DNA of 64,000 bases from an uncultured Altererythrobacter sp. Lineage in GTDB: Bacteria; Pseudomonadota; Alphaproteobacteria; Sphingomonadales; Sphingomonadaceae. Positions 8,064 through 16,853 of this stretch are shown piece by piece. Numbering within the stretch: position 1 is the first letter of the stretch; every line of letters starts with the position of its first letter. The notes under the pieces were generated by a model, which had not been told where the DNA came from, made no database searches, and saw only the letters and a program-made list of their open reading frames with translations. The translations under genes were made by a program, and so were the position numbers. The DNA lies in assembly GCA_947492235.1 (NCBI GenBank), contig CANLLZ010000002.1:992001-1056000 (forward strand), given 5' to 3'.

Positions 8064-8669
8064 CTATTGCAGCGTGACCTTGTCGTCCTCGCCATCGGTG
8101 CGGCCGTAGAAATACATTAGCTGGATCAGCAATTCGCACCGCGCGGCCAGATCGGGGGCCTCCAGCAGCGCCTGCTTGGAAGCAGGATCGAACGGTGCGA
8201 TCTGGGCCACGCCATTGATCAGTGACTGATCGTCCAGCCGCTCCACATTGTCCCAGTCCACGCTGTAGCCTTGCGCGTCGGCAAAGCGGCGGGCCTCACG
8301 CTCGAAACCGGCGCGTTCCACGCTGGCGAGAACTTCGTCGCCATCATCGGCGATCGCTTCGGCTTCCACCTGCCGGAATGCCGTGTCGACATCGCGTTCC
8401 TCGATCAGACGGAACCGCGTCTCGCCGGTCAGGATCAGATTGTACCGCCCGTCTTCCATAGCCTCGATCTGCTCGATCTTGCCGACACAGCCGACACTGT
8501 AGAGCGGGGCACCCTCGCGCGATTCCTGCGGCTGGATCATCCCGATTCGCCGGTCGCGCACCAGCGCATCGCCGATCAGCGCGCGGTAACGCGGCTCGAA
8601 AATATGCAGCGGCAATTGCAGCCCCGGGAAAAGGACGGCACCGGGCAGAGGGAAGATCGAAAGACGCAT
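8064..8669 (-). CDS. Lon-protease substrate-binding-domain protein
   Basis: A 201-residue stand-alone LON N-terminal domain protein, without ATPase or protease parts. The domain is recognised by RLSIFPLPGAVLFPGLQLPL, then HIFEPRYRALIGDAL, GRYNLILTGETRFRL, and the helical C-terminal half ending MYFYGRTDGEDDKV. Such proteins are common in alphaproteobacteria beside the YbbN-type thioredoxin gene, as here (14 bases after it). They may present substrates or act as adaptors, but the function is not established. Confidence 0.93.
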   Translation of the reverse strand: MRLSIFPLPGAVLFPGLQLPLHIFEPRYRALIGDALVRDRRIGMIQPQESREGAPLYSVGCVGKIEQIEAMEDGRYNLILTGETRFRLIEERDVDTAFRQVEAEAIADDGDEVLASVERAGFEREARRFADAQGYSVDWDNVERLDDQSLINGVAQIAPFDPASKQALLEAPDLAARCELLIQLMYFYGRTDGEDDKVTLQ

Positions 8670-8683
8670 CCGGTTGTTGTGCC

Positions 8684-9604
8684 CTATCCGAAGAGGATTT
8701 TCGAGAGGCGGCGGCGGGTGGCGACAACCCACTCGTCCTCCAGCCCGATGGCTTCGAAGATTTGCAGCAGCTTGGTGCGGGCTGCGCCCTCGTTCCACTC
8801 GCGGTCGGCCTCCACCATGCCTAGCAAGGTGTCGGCGGCGGTATCGCGGTCACCGGCGGCATAGGCAGCCTCGGCAAAGGCGTGCTGGGCCTCCATATCT
8901 GCGGGCCGTTCGGCGGCAGCGGCGCGCAGGGCGGCAAGCTCGCCTTCATCCACCTGCGTTCCCGCCAGTTCCAGTGCGCTGTTGGCCTGCTGCACCAGCG
9001 GGTCATTCGCCAGCTCCTCGGTCAGGCTGCCCATATGCTCCCGCGCGGCAACGGTCTGGCCGCCAGCGACCAGCGCGCGGATCAGGCCCGCATGGGCGGC
9101 GGCATTGTCGGGCGCCATCTGGACCACTTGCGAAAAGACACCTGCAGCCCGCTCGGCATCGCCTTCGGCCAGCACCTGCTCGGCCATGGTCAGGAACTGT
9201 TCGAGATCGGGCTGCTGTGCGGCCCCGTCGGCGCCTGCGCCATCCAGCGGAATCTTCGCCAAAATCTGGTCGAGCGCGTCTCTCAGCTGGCTCTCGGTCC
9301 GCATGGGAGTGAGGTCGGCGACTGGCTGACCCTGGAACATCGCATAGACTGTGGGGATCGATTTAACCTGGAACTGGCCGGCGATGAACTGTTCTTCATC
9401 GACATTGATCTTCTCCAGAATCACGCCCTTGTCGGCATATTCTGCGGCGATCTTCTCCAGAGTCGGCGTCAGCGCCTTGCACGGGCCGCACCATTCGGCC
9501 CAGAAATCGAGGATAACCAGCTTGTGCATCGACGGCTCGACCACGCTTGTGCGGAAGCGATCGACTGCCTTTTGTTCGTCGAGATTAAGACCCATGCTGG
9601 CCAC
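8684..9604 (-). CDS. YbbN/CnoX-like thioredoxin with TPR-type C-terminus
   Basis: About 306 residues. An N-terminal thioredoxin domain contains FWAEWCGPCKALTPTLEKI with the CGPC redox site. The C-terminal half is helical, tetratricopeptide-like, with ALVAGGQTVAAREHMGSL and EAAYAAGDRDTAADTLLGM. This architecture defines the co-chaperone YbbN/CnoX, which protects proteins from oxidation and hands them to chaperonins. The GTG at 9604 is chosen because AGGGGA (9612-9617) sits seven bases away; an ATG nine bases downstream is the alternative. The gene precedes the Lon-domain gene on the same strand. Confidence 0.93.
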   Translation of the reverse strand: MASMGLNLDEQKAVDRFRTSVVEPSMHKLVILDFWAEWCGPCKALTPTLEKIAAEYADKGVILEKINVDEEQFIAGQFQVKSIPTVYAMFQGQPVADLTPMRTESQLRDALDQILAKIPLDGAGADGAAQQPDLEQFLTMAEQVLAEGDAERAAGVFSQVVQMAPDNAAAHAGLIRALVAGGQTVAAREHMGSLTEELANDPLVQQANSALELAGTQVDEGELAALRAAAAERPADMEAQHAFAEAAYAAGDRDTAADTLLGMVEADREWNEGAARTKLLQIFEAIGLEDEWVVATRRRLSKILFG

Positions 9605-9860
9605 GGCGTATTCCCCTGATCGTGTTTGGTTCGCCCGCGCTTTGGGCGGGCATCGCGTTAGCCACCTATGTGGCGAATTTTGCGGGGATGTGAAGGGTGC
9701 GAGAGACAAAGTCGCTGATGCGCTCTGGCCGTGGCCCGCTTTCTTCGCGGGAGATGCCGGACAAGCGCAAATAAGGCTTGCCGGGAAAACAGACCCCTGC
9801 TAACCGCGCGCTTCCCCACCGAACCGGCGCAGATGCGGCGGCTTTGGGAACGTCTAGTGA

Positions 9861-9935
9861 GCGGGCGTAGCTCAGGGGTAGAGCACAACCTTGCCAAGGT
9901 TGGGGTCGGGCGTTCGAATCGCCTCGCCCGCTCCA
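9861..9935 (+). tRNA. tRNA-Gly (GCC anticodon)
   Basis: A complete cloverleaf can be folded: acceptor GCGGGCG pairs with CGCCCGC, the D-arm is GCTCAGGGGTAGAGC, the anticodon loop is TTGCCAA with GCC, and the T-arm carries the GGGCGTTCGAATCGCCT type sequence. CCA is encoded at 9933-9935. Confidence 0.98.
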
Positions 9936-10007
9936 TTTCTTCAAATCGTTGAAGCATTGACGCGCGCTGGCAATGGCAGCGCACGCCCGGTTGTCGGCCG
10001 CCTGCAC

Positions 10008-11300
10008 CTAGGTGTTGGCGAAGGTTTCCCTGCGAGGGCCGAGATAGCCGAACAGATACGCGCCCACCTTGCGCATCTGGATTTCTTCGGCGCCTTCGGT
10101 GATCCGGTAGCGGCGGTGGTGACGGAAAATGTGCTCGAAGGGTTTTTCGCGGGAATAGCCGATTCCGCCATGCACCTGCATCGCCCGGTCGGCGGCTTCG
10201 CAGACCAGCCGGTTGGCCCAGTAATTGCACATCGAAACCTTGTCCGAGAGCTGCTTTTCGACTTCCTTGTGCGGCATCTGGTCCATCTGCCACGCCGTCT
10301 TGTAGATCAGCATCCGCAGCATTTCGCACTGCGTCGCCAGCTCCACCAGCGGGAACTGGATCGCCTGATTGCGCGCCAATTCCTGCCCGAAAGGTTTGCG
10401 CTGGCGGGCATATTTGACGCTCTCCTCCACGCAATATTGCGCCGCGCCGAGCGACCCCGCCGCCTGCCGGATACGGTTCTGGTGCACAAAGCTTTGGGCC
10501 AGGGCGAGGCCGCCGCCTTCCTCGCCGAGAATCGCCGAATGCGGGACCCAGACATTCTTGAGATAGAACCGCGCGTGGTCGGTCGGCATGTTGAAGGTCC
10601 ACACGAACTCGTCGATTTCCAGCCCCTCGGTCGGATTAGGCACGATGAAGCAGGTGATCCCCTTCGCGTCGCCCGCATCGCCCGATGTCCGCGCGAACAG
10701 GCCAACATGCGTTGCGGCGTGCATGCCGGTGATCCACATCTTGGAGCCGTCCAGCCGCCAGCCCTCGACGCCGTCCCGGGTCTCGCGAACGGCGACTGTT
10801 TCCATATGCGTGGCGTCCGAACCATGGTCCGGCTCGGTCAGGCCGAACGCCATCCGCCGCGTCATGTCAAACCCGCCGAGGATGAACTCGTCCTGCTGCT
10901 CGGGCGTGCCGAAATGCTCGAACATGGCGACAAAGGGGAAATTGCCGACAATCGAATGCTCGTTCTGCAAATCGTTGTGCAGACCCAGCCCGCGCTGCGC
11001 AAAGTGATCGCGGATCACCGCCATCCACAGGTTGGAGCCATCCTGACCGCCATATTTCTTGGGCGCACTGAAACGCCAGTGCCCGGCCTTGTCGGCGAGC
11101 AGCTTTGCCTCTTTCAGCAGGTTTTCCCATTCCTCGTTGGGCAGGCCATCGCGGTCCCAGTCGGTCCGCGAATCCTCTCGCCGGTGATCGAAGAACCGGT
11201 TGTTGTCGCCCTTCATCTGGAGCGGCGTGATCTCGGTGTCGATGAAGCGGTCAAGCTCTTCCAGATAAGCTTGCAGATCGGCGGGAATGGCAAAATCCAT
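10008..11300 (-). CDS. Acyl-CoA dehydrogenase family protein
   Basis: About 430 residues; a flavin enzyme of the acyl-CoA dehydrogenase fold, oxidising an acyl-CoA to the enoyl-CoA. Domains in order: helical N-domain with KYGGQDGSNLWMAV, beta-domain with AFGLTEPDHGSDATHME (FAD/substrate motif) and WRLDGSKMWITGMHAATH, and C-terminal helices with RQRKPFGQELARNQAIQF and QVHGGIGYSREKPFEHIFR. The ATG at 11300 is preceded by GGAGGA (11310-11316 region) and gives a family-like N-terminus. It stands alone between tRNA-Gly and the zinc-receptor gene; the substrate is not predictable. Confidence 0.93.
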   Translation of the reverse strand: MDFAIPADLQAYLEELDRFIDTEITPLQMKGDNNRFFDHRREDSRTDWDRDGLPNEEWENLLKEAKLLADKAGHWRFSAPKKYGGQDGSNLWMAVIRDHFAQRGLGLHNDLQNEHSIVGNFPFVAMFEHFGTPEQQDEFILGGFDMTRRMAFGLTEPDHGSDATHMETVAVRETRDGVEGWRLDGSKMWITGMHAATHVGLFARTSGDAGDAKGITCFIVPNPTEGLEIDEFVWTFNMPTDHARFYLKNVWVPHSAILGEEGGGLALAQSFVHQNRIRQAAGSLGAAQYCVEESVKYARQRKPFGQELARNQAIQFPLVELATQCEMLRMLIYKTAWQMDQMPHKEVEKQLSDKVSMCNYWANRLVCEAADRAMQVHGGIGYSREKPFEHIFRHHRRYRITEGAEEIQMRKVGAYLFGYLGPRRETFANT

Positions 11301-11520
11301 TGTGGCGTGTTCCTCCGGCAATCGGGCAATCGACTATGGCCCGTTTGCTTCCGAAGGTAGCCGAGAATGGGCGCAAGGCTACACTGTCCTAAAGGAGAAG
11401 GTCATGCCGCGGGAGTGATAGATGCTGCCCATGCGCCCGCCGCAACACATTGGCGGTTCGTCGAGTGGGCTGCGCTGCGCGCAACTCGGCCCTTGCACGC
11501 CTGTCAGCAATATGCTTGGG

Positions 11521-11543
11521 GAAATGTTACCACGTATCATTTC
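11521..11543. promoter_or_regulatory. Zur-type operator
   Basis: GAAATGTTAC-CAC-GTATCATTTC is a 23-base near-perfect inverted repeat: 9 of 10 arm positions match around a 3-base centre. It matches the alphaproteobacterial Zur consensus (GAAATGTTATA-type half-sites). It ends 20 bases before the ATG of the TonB-dependent receptor, where binding of zinc-loaded Zur would block transcription. Confidence 0.85.
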
Positions 11544-11563
11544 ACCAGAGAGTCTTCTCCCAC

Positions 11564-13780
11564 ATGTCTATTTCCCGCACTGCGCTTCACTCCGTGTCGC
11601 TCGTTGCCCTGTCCGTTTGTTCCCTGCCTGCGCTGGCGCAAGAGGCTCCGGCAGAGGCCTCTCCGGCAACGCAAGAAGAGTTCGACGACGATCTCCACAG
11701 CCGGGGAATCGGCCCCGACGGCGAGATTGTGGTGACGGTGGAAGGCCTGACTCAGCTGGACGTTCTGGCCGGCACGAATGTTGTCGAAGGCATCGAATTG
11801 CAGCGCAATCTCGATGGTCAGCTGGGTGAAGTCCTCGCCAGCCTGCCCGGCGTTTCGGCGACCAGTTTCTCCCCCGGCGCATCGCGTCCGGTCATTCGCG
11901 GGTTTTCCGGCGAGCGGGTGAAAGTTCTGATCGACGGGCTGGGTTCGCTGGATGTGTCGAACACCTCGGACGACCACGCGGTCTCGATTGATCCCCTCAC
12001 GGCGGAGAGCATCGAAGTGCTGCGCGGCCCGGCGGTCCTGCTGTATGGCAGCCAGGCCATTGGCGGTGCCGTCAACGTGATCGACAAACGCATTCCGCGC
12101 CGCCGCGTCACCGAGGACTTCCATCTCGATGCGCTGGTCGAAGCCGACACCGCCCGCAATTTGTGGGGCGGCGGTGCCTCGCTCGATCTACCGCTCGGCC
12201 CCAACGTCGTGCTGCACACCAGCGGTTCCTATCGCAACACCGATGATGTGGGGGTCGCCGGATTCACGGTGGCCGACAGTCTGCGTGCGGAAATTCTCGA
12301 GGAAGCTGCCGAGGAAGAAGAGGAAGGCGAATTCGACGAAGCCGACGAGCTGCGCGAAGCCGCCGGGCAGCGCGGCTTCGTGCCCAATAGCGGCAGCGAA
12401 ACCTGGAGCGCCAATGGCGGCGTGACGATCTTCCAGGGCGACAGCAGCCTCGGCTTCTCGCTCGGCTATTACGACACCAATTACGGTGTTCCGGGGCGCC
12501 CCGGTGCCGGGCACCACCATGGTGAGGAAGAGGAAGAGCATGGCGACGAGGATCATGACGAAGATCACGATGAGGAGCACGGCGAGGAAGAAGGCGAGGA
12601 AGAGGAGATCGTAACCATCGATCTCGAGCAATTCCGTGCCGATCTGCGCGGCGAGCTCGATCTGGGTGACGGCTTCTTTGGCCGCATGATTACCCGCGCC
12701 GGCTATTCCAATTACAGTCATATCGAATTTGAAGGCGACGAAGTCGGAACGACCTTCGACACCGAAGCAATCGAAGCACGTGTCGTGCTCGCGCAGAACC
12801 GGCGCGGCGGATATGGCGGCTCGTGGGGCGCGCAATATTATACGCGCAATTTCGAAGCCGTCGGTGCGGAAGCCTATGTCGCGCCGAACCAGACCGACCA
12901 GTTTGCGGTTTTCGGCCTGCAGGAACTGACGCTCGGCCAGATCCAGCTGGAAGCGGCGGCGCGCTACGAAACCACCAACGTGTCCTCGCGCACGCTGAAT
13001 ATAGAGCGTGACTTCGATGCCTTTTCTGGCGCTCTATCGGCGATCTATGAGACGTCCGCAAACGAACCGCTGCGGTTCGGTGTGACCGTCTCGCGCGCCG
13101 CGCGTGCACCCAGTGCCGAAGAACTGTTTTCCAACGGACCGCATATCGCAACGCAGGCTTTCGAAATTGGCGATCCCAATCTGGCGGTCGAGAAGTCGGT
13201 GGGCGTCGAGGGGTTCGTCCGTGGGCGTCTGGGCGCTGCCAACATCACTTTCTCGGTCTTCCAGAACTGGTTCGACAATTACATCTATCTGTCCGAAACA
13301 GGTGCGGAAGAAGACGAACTGCCCGTGTTTGTCTATCTTCAACAGGATGCGGATTATTTCGGGATCGAGGGCTCGATCGATTTCCCGCTGGCCGATCTCG
13401 GTTCCTTCGCACTCTATGGCGATGTGCGCGGCGAATATGTCCGGGCGGAGCTGGATGACGGCACCAATGTCCCGCGCATTCCGCCGCTGAGCCTGCTGGG
13501 CGCAATCGAGGCGCGTTCGCAGCAATTCGATGCACGCGTCGAAGTCGAATGGTTCGATGACCAGAACAATGTCGCGTCGTTTGAATCGGCCACTGACGGG
13601 TTCACCCACGTCAATGCGTCGATCGGTTTCGAACCGTTTGCCGGAGACGACACCGTGCGGTTGCTGGTTCAGGCGAAGAATATCTTCGACGTCGAAGGCC
13701 GCCGGCACACCAGCTTCACGAAGGACTTCGTTCCGCTGGCGGGCCGTAATTTCCGCGTGAGTCTGCTCGCCAGCTTCTGA
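11564..13780 (+). CDS. ZnuD-like TonB-dependent zinc receptor
   Basis: A 738-residue outer-membrane receptor. It has a signal peptide (SLVALSVCSLPALAQ), a plug domain (about 55-170, with LGEVLASLPGVSATSFSPGA, RPVIRGFSGERVKVLIDGL and EVLRGPAVLLYGSQAIGGAVN) and a beta-barrel ending in Phe (FRVSLLASF). Residues about 316-348 form an extracellular-type loop made almost only of His, Asp, Glu and Gly (GHHHGEEEEEHGDEDHDED...), a metal-trapping feature of ZnuD-type zinc receptors. A second acidic patch lies near residues 245-262. A Zur-like operator directly upstream supports zinc uptake as the role. The ATG at 11564 gives the correct signal peptide; a good Shine-Dalgarno is lacking. Confidence 0.93.
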   Translation: MSISRTALHSVSLVALSVCSLPALAQEAPAEASPATQEEFDDDLHSRGIGPDGEIVVTVEGLTQLDVLAGTNVVEGIELQRNLDGQLGEVLASLPGVSATSFSPGASRPVIRGFSGERVKVLIDGLGSLDVSNTSDDHAVSIDPLTAESIEVLRGPAVLLYGSQAIGGAVNVIDKRIPRRRVTEDFHLDALVEADTARNLWGGGASLDLPLGPNVVLHTSGSYRNTDDVGVAGFTVADSLRAEILEEAAEEEEEGEFDEADELREAAGQRGFVPNSGSETWSANGGVTIFQGDSSLGFSLGYYDTNYGVPGRPGAGHHHGEEEEEHGDEDHDEDHDEEHGEEEGEEEEIVTIDLEQFRADLRGELDLGDGFFGRMITRAGYSNYSHIEFEGDEVGTTFDTEAIEARVVLAQNRRGGYGGSWGAQYYTRNFEAVGAEAYVAPNQTDQFAVFGLQELTLGQIQLEAAARYETTNVSSRTLNIERDFDAFSGALSAIYETSANEPLRFGVTVSRAARAPSAEELFSNGPHIATQAFEIGDPNLAVEKSVGVEGFVRGRLGAANITFSVFQNWFDNYIYLSETGAEEDELPVFVYLQQDADYFGIEGSIDFPLADLGSFALYGDVRGEYVRAELDDGTNVPRIPPLSLLGAIEARSQQFDARVEVEWFDDQNNVASFESATDGFTHVNASIGFEPFAGDDTVRLLVQAKNIFDVEGRRHTSFTKDFVPLAGRNFRVSLLASF

Positions 13781-13790
13781 TCGCTGAAGT

Positions 13791-13823
13791 TGCGGAGGCG
13801 GCGCTTACCGTGTCGCCTCCGCA
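13791..13823. terminator. Hairpin shared by convergent gene ends
   Basis: TGCGGAGGCG (13791-13800) and CGCCTCCGCA (13814-13823) form a perfect 10-base stem with a 13-base loop, between the receptor stop and the end of the DoxX gene; the right arm encodes DoxX's last codons. There is no T-run, so intrinsic termination is uncertain. It could still protect 3' ends or aid Rho-dependent termination. Confidence 0.4.
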
Positions 13824-14164
13824 TGCGCGTAAACCATCAGCAAGCCGCCCGCGATGGCGAGGTTCTTCATCGCCAGCGCCATTTCCTGTGTGTTCGCCAG
13901 ATCGTAATGGAAGAACACGATCGTCAGCAGAGTGAACACAGCCATCGCCGGGGCAACGATCCGGGGCCATAGACCCACAGCCAGCGCCAGCCCGGCAAAG
14001 ATCTCGAACAGGGCAGTGGGCAGGGCGAGGAAGGCCGGCAGAATGCTTCGCCCCTCTATGAATTCTTGAATTTCGCCTAGGTCTAGCAGTTTGGATACCC
14101 CGGCGAGGATGAACAGGATAGCCAGCATGACCCGGCCCGCAATGGTCGCAATTTTGACTGTCAT
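13805..14164 (-). CDS. DoxX family membrane protein
   Basis: A 119-residue four-helix membrane protein. The N-terminus GRVMLAILFILAGVSKLLDL and the middle FEIFAGLALAVGLWPRIVAP are typical of DoxX. The C-terminal helix follows NTQEMALAMKNLAIAGGLLMVY with the usual FWKNLAIAGGLL-like motif. DoxX proteins are linked to thiosulfate:quinone oxidoreductase subunits or to oxidative stress complexes; no partner is evident here, so the role is open. It follows the saccharopine-dehydrogenase-like gene by 17 bases on the same strand. Confidence 0.92.
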   Translation of the reverse strand: MTVKIATIAGRVMLAILFILAGVSKLLDLGEIQEFIEGRSILPAFLALPTALFEIFAGLALAVGLWPRIVAPAMAVFTLLTIVFFHYDLANTQEMALAMKNLAIAGGLLMVYAHAEATR

Positions 14165-14181
14165 GACAAGGCCTCCTGCAC

Positions 14182-15366
14182 TCAGTCTTCCAGCGCGAAG
14201 GTCAGCTCAGCGCGCTCTTCCAGCCGCTTGACCAGATCTTCGCCGAGGAAGGAGCCGGGGGTACCGACGCCGCCTTCGGCCTTGCTGTCGAGCAGCGCCA
14301 TGCCAGTCTCGCCCAGCATCCGGCTGGTGGAGCCATAGCCCGGATCGTAGCGGCCTTTGACGCCGTAATTGATCGTCTCGCCATCGGGCATGATGCCGAT
14401 GAACAGAACGTCGTAGAACCCGTTCTCGCGCTCTTCTGCGGTCGGTCCTTCGCCGGGCTTGGGCGGCTTCGCGCCGAACGGGTTCTTGAGCATTTCCGCC
14501 GCCGCATTGGCCGCTTTCTCTCCGATTTCGCCCGCGCTGGTCAGCATCATCTCGTCATATTTGAAATCTTCGCCATAGGGGTGCCCGCGCAGGAAATTGG
14601 TGCGGTGGACATTTTTGGTGTTGATCGTCGCCATGATGAACGGCGCGGCCCATTTGCCCGCTTCCTTGTCATATTCCGGCACCAGACCCATCGGCTGGCT
14701 CGGCCCTTCGAAACCGGGCGTCAGGCCGAACGGGCTTTGCAGGATCGGGATGAGCGCAGGCTTCTTGGCAACCGCTTTCATCGTCGCGGTCAGGCTGGCT
14801 GCGGTGCCGCCGGAGAATGTACCCTGCATGGCGCGCACGCGGCCTTTCACGCGGGGCGCAGGCTTGCCGAATTTCGCCTTGGCTTCTTTCTGCAGCATGA
14901 AAACCCCGAGATCGAAGGGGATGGAATCGAACCCGCTGGAGAAACAGATGCGCGCACCGCTGGCTTTGGCGGCTTCGTGGTGCAGGTCGATCTGCTCGCG
15001 CATCCAGCCGGGCTCGCCGCACAGATCGGCGTAGTCGGTGCCGGTTTTCACGCAGGCTTCGACCAGTGCATCGCCGTAGAGCTGATAGGGTCCCACTGTG
15101 GTCAGGACGACTTTGGTGCGCTCGCACATCGCGACCAGGCTGGCCATTTCATCGGCATCGGCCACCACCAGCGGCGTATCGGCGGGTGCGCCGATTTCGT
15201 CGCGCACGGCCTCCAGCTTGTCTAGGCTGCGTCCGGCCATCGCCCATTTCGGTGCGTCTTTGCTGTCGCCATATTCGCGGACGAAATGCTCCGCCACCAG
15301 ACGCCCGGTATAGCCGGTCGCCCCGTAAACGATGATGTCGAACTCGCGCTTGCTCTTCTCGGTCAT
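14182..15366 (-). CDS. Saccharopine dehydrogenase-like / trans-acting enoyl reductase family protein
   Basis: A 394-residue protein. The N-terminal Rossmann fold is clear: REFDIIVYGATGYTGRLVAEHF (GxTGxxG) with KWAMAGRSLDKLEAVRDEIG. YADLCGEPGWMREQIDLHHE and ICFSSGFDSIPFDLGVFMLQ are typical of saccharopine-dehydrogenase-like reductases, including mycobacterial trans-acting enoyl reductases. Lipid-related reduction is likely but the substrate is unknown. AAAGGAGAG lies just before the ATG. It is followed by doxX; upstream is the thioesterase gene. Confidence 0.88.
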   Translation of the reverse strand: MTEKSKREFDIIVYGATGYTGRLVAEHFVREYGDSKDAPKWAMAGRSLDKLEAVRDEIGAPADTPLVVADADEMASLVAMCERTKVVLTTVGPYQLYGDALVEACVKTGTDYADLCGEPGWMREQIDLHHEAAKASGARICFSSGFDSIPFDLGVFMLQKEAKAKFGKPAPRVKGRVRAMQGTFSGGTAASLTATMKAVAKKPALIPILQSPFGLTPGFEGPSQPMGLVPEYDKEAGKWAAPFIMATINTKNVHRTNFLRGHPYGEDFKYDEMMLTSAGEIGEKAANAAAEMLKNPFGAKPPKPGEGPTAEERENGFYDVLFIGIMPDGETINYGVKGRYDPGYGSTSRMLGETGMALLDSKAEGGVGTPGSFLGEDLVKRLEERAELTFALED

Positions 15367-15420
15367 TGAACTCTCCTTTACGCTGCGTTCTGCGGCGGCA
15401 CGCGGCGAGAGTCAAAGACG

Positions 15421-16236
15421 TTAGGGCATCGGGGGCGCACTACCGGACGGGACGCCATGCGGTATCCTGGGCAGCACGCCCGATTGGCTGGAGATGGCCA
15501 GCAGCCGCCCGTCCTCGCTGAAATGCCGCGCCGATCCGTGAACCACCCCGCGCGAGAAGGCGCCAAGCTCGGTAATGGAAAGCACCCATCCCGGCTCGCA
15601 GCCCTGTACGAAGCGGAGCGTGGCATCGAGGCTGGACGAGCCGATCCCATGCGCCAGAGGATGTGAGCCGAGGAAGAAATCGGAGATGATCGCCAGCCAC
15701 CCCGCGTCCACCGCAAACTCCGCGCGGCTGCGCGTCCAGATGGCCTGAATACCGCGGGCATTATCTTCCAATGCAACGCGCATGTCGATCTGGTCGATCA
15801 GTCCGCCCGGCTGTGCCCAGTCGCGTTCCACACCCTGACAAGCATCGGGCGCAGGCATTTCGGGCATTGCGGCAAATTGAGTATCGTCGCCATGCTCGCG
15901 CTGGCCGAGCGCAGCGCTGGCGCGGTGCGTCGGCCGCCCGCCGACATGTGCGGTCGCGGCATAGTGCGCGATGGCTCTGCCACCGCCGCATGGCTCGCAG
16001 GCAATTGCCAGTTCTTCGGCGTGCTGGGTCGGGCTGAGAAACTGGACCTGTGCGAATTGCAGCGGCAGCTCGCTGTCGAGCTCCATCGCATCGATCAACG
16101 CGCCGAGCCCTACGCCGCCCATGATATGCGGCGCGCCCTCCGGACCGACCGTCGCGGCAGGCATGACGGGGAAGACATATTGCCCCTCGGCCTGGCCCGG
16201 CACGCAGCGCCAGAACGGTGTCGCGGAGACGGTCAA
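15421..16236 (-). CDS. Acyl-CoA thioesterase family protein (TesB-like)
   Basis: About 271 residues, double-hotdog thioesterase type: N-terminal half with FWRCVPGQAEGQYVFPVMPA and HIMGGVGLGALIDAMEL, C-terminal half with GSSSLDATLRFVQGCEPGWV and GAFSRGVVHGSARHFSEDGRLL. Members hydrolyse acyl-CoA thioesters. The start is taken as a TTG at 16236, two bases after the dcd stop, because the conserved N-terminal domain begins there and the AGGA overlapping the dcd stop can serve as ribosome site. The frame stays open into dcd but that part is antisense-like shadow. Coupled translation with dcd is likely. Confidence 0.8.
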   Translation of the reverse strand: MTVSATPFWRCVPGQAEGQYVFPVMPAATVGPEGAPHIMGGVGLGALIDAMELDSELPLQFAQVQFLSPTQHAEELAIACEPCGGGRAIAHYAATAHVGGRPTHRASAALGQREHGDDTQFAAMPEMPAPDACQGVERDWAQPGGLIDQIDMRVALEDNARGIQAIWTRSRAEFAVDAGWLAIISDFFLGSHPLAHGIGSSSLDATLRFVQGCEPGWVLSITELGAFSRGVVHGSARHFSEDGRLLAISSQSGVLPRIPHGVPSGSAPPMP

Positions 16237-16238
16237 TC

Positions 16239-16793
16239 CTACAGCCGCGGCAGCGTCACGCCGCGCTGGCCCATATATTTGCCTGCGCGGTCGGCATAGG
16301 TCACTTCGGGGCGCTCGTTGCCCTGCAGGAACAGGAACTGGCACGCGCCCTCGTTGGCGTAAATCTTTGCCGGTAAAGGCGTCGTGTTCGAAAATTCCAG
16401 CGTCACATGGCCTTCCCAGCCGGGCTCCAGCGGAGTGACATTCACGATGATGCCGCAGCGCGCATAGGTGCTCTTGCCGAGGCAGATGACGAGCACGTCT
16501 TCGGGAATGCGGAAATATTCGACCGTGCGCGCCAGAGCGAAGGAATTGGGCGGGATGATGCACACATCCGTCTCGCGGTCGACCAGGCTTTCGGCGTCGA
16601 ACGATTTCGGATCGACCGTGGAGGAGTTCACATTGGTGAAAATCTTGAATTCCGGCGCCACGCGCGCGTCATAGCCGAAGCTGGAAAGCCCGTATGAGAT
16701 ACAGCCATCGCGCCGCTGCGCCTCTTCAAACGGCTCGATCATTCCGTCCTGCTGCGCCCGTGCGCGGATCCATTTGTCTGAGAGAATCGCCAT
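16239..16793 (-). CDS. dcd: dCTP deaminase
   Basis: A 184-residue enzyme that deaminates dCTP to dUTP for thymidylate synthesis. Family landmarks: [58 protein letters not shown], and the active-site strand [19 protein letters not shown] with the catalytic Glu. The C-terminus ([13 protein letters not shown]) is the usual nucleotide-covering tail. Length is normal. The thioesterase gene begins two bases after its stop. Confidence 0.97.
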   Translation of the reverse strand: MAILSDKWIRARAQQDGMIEPFEEAQRRDGCISYGLSSFGYDARVAPEFKIFTNVNSSTVDPKSFDAESLVDRETDVCIIPPNSFALARTVEYFRIPEDVLVICLGKSTYARCGIIVNVTPLEPGWEGHVTLEFSNTTPLPAKIYANEGACQFLFLQGNERPEVTYADRAGKYMGQRGVTLPRL

Positions 16794-16853
16794 GTCTCGA
16801 CCCTGCGCGATTGCCCTCGAGGCGGCAAGCAGGCGGCGCTTCTTTTCCTGCTA

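Noticed and set aside
9661-9674. Small hairpin GCCAC-ctat-GTGGC upstream of the thioredoxin gene
   Set aside because: Only five base pairs, with no T-run and no plus-strand gene before it; not enough to call an operator or terminator.
9666-10007. A minus-strand open frame crossing tRNA-Gly
   Set aside because: The product contains the familiar antisense translation of a tRNA (GDSNARP-like); it is not a gene.
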